DNA of 64,000 nt from Marinilongibacter aquaticus (lineage in GTDB: Bacteria; Bacteroidota; Bacteroidia; Cytophagales; Spirosomataceae): positions 2,009,501 through 2,073,500 of the forward strand of contig NZ_CP083757.1 in assembly GCF_020149935.1 (NCBI RefSeq), in the 5' to 3' direction. The position numbers and the translations under genes are program-made. Below are positions 63,964 through 64,000 of the stretch, in pieces. The notes beneath the pieces are model-generated. The model worked only from the letters and a program-made list of their open reading frames with translations, was not told where the DNA came from and did not search any database. Within the stretch, counting starts at the first letter, position 1. Every line of letters begins with the position of its first letter.

Positions 63964-64000
63964 TCGGGGTAACTGTACAAATTTCGAACTTATTTATTGA

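Overview
The window looks like a chromosome segment of a Bacteroidota bacterium, probably of the order Cytophagales. The signs are a SusC/SusD pair, two hybrid two-component regulators with AraC output domains, a TonB receptor paired with a DUF4249 lipoprotein, type IX secretion (T9SS) sorting domains and TAnnTTTG-type promoter boxes. I see no rRNA, tRNA, CRISPR array, insertion sequence or phage gene.

Bases 1 to 16.0 kb hold a large exopolysaccharide or capsule locus: a REC-linked priming sugar transferase, a chain-length/BY-kinase-like protein, a half-size TolC-like protein, a flippase, an O-antigen-type polymerase, at least seven known or probable glycosyltransferases (one of the GT11 fucosyltransferase type) and a hexapeptide-repeat acyltransferase. 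Bases 16.3 to 20.6 kb hold an SRPBCC protein, an OmpR-type two-component system with the decayed tail of an outer-membrane protein behind it, and a sulfatase.

Bases 20.7 to 45.8 kb are a glycan-utilisation region: TonB receptor and DUF4249 lipoprotein, a GH106-like rhamnosidase, an EEP-family hydrolase, a flavodoxin-fold oxidoreductase, a SusC/SusD pair, a GH29 alpha-L-fucosidase and two tandem hybrid regulators (HTCS1, HTCS2). The enzymes suggest a fucose- and rhamnose-containing, possibly sulfated polysaccharide.

Bases 45.9 to 57.2 kb are the most unusual part. Two transcription units each end in a T9SS-sorted surface protein followed 28 bp later by an identical 41-residue peptide gene that fits the lasso-peptide leader pattern YxxPxLxxxGxxxxxT exactly. 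The peptide copies differ only at five synonymous sites. A third, diverged peptide paralogue sits in the leader of unit 2. The first unit also carries an 1880-residue four-module surface protein. A 22-bp-spaced direct repeat (GACAAGAT-type half-sites) lies exactly 37 bp upstream of a -7-like box at three promoters here, and a fourth copy lies just upstream of HTCS2. I infer a dedicated regulon, possibly under HTCS2, that makes surface proteins together with RiPP-like peptides. No lasso cyclase, protease or RRE gene is present in the window.

Bases 57.4 to 64 kb are more ordinary: a small hypothetical protein, a cold-shock protein next to a fatty-acid desaturase (whose reading frame runs upstream of any standard start codon), an AraC regulator, a cupin protein, a membrane-anchored MutS-like ATPase and a small membrane protein.
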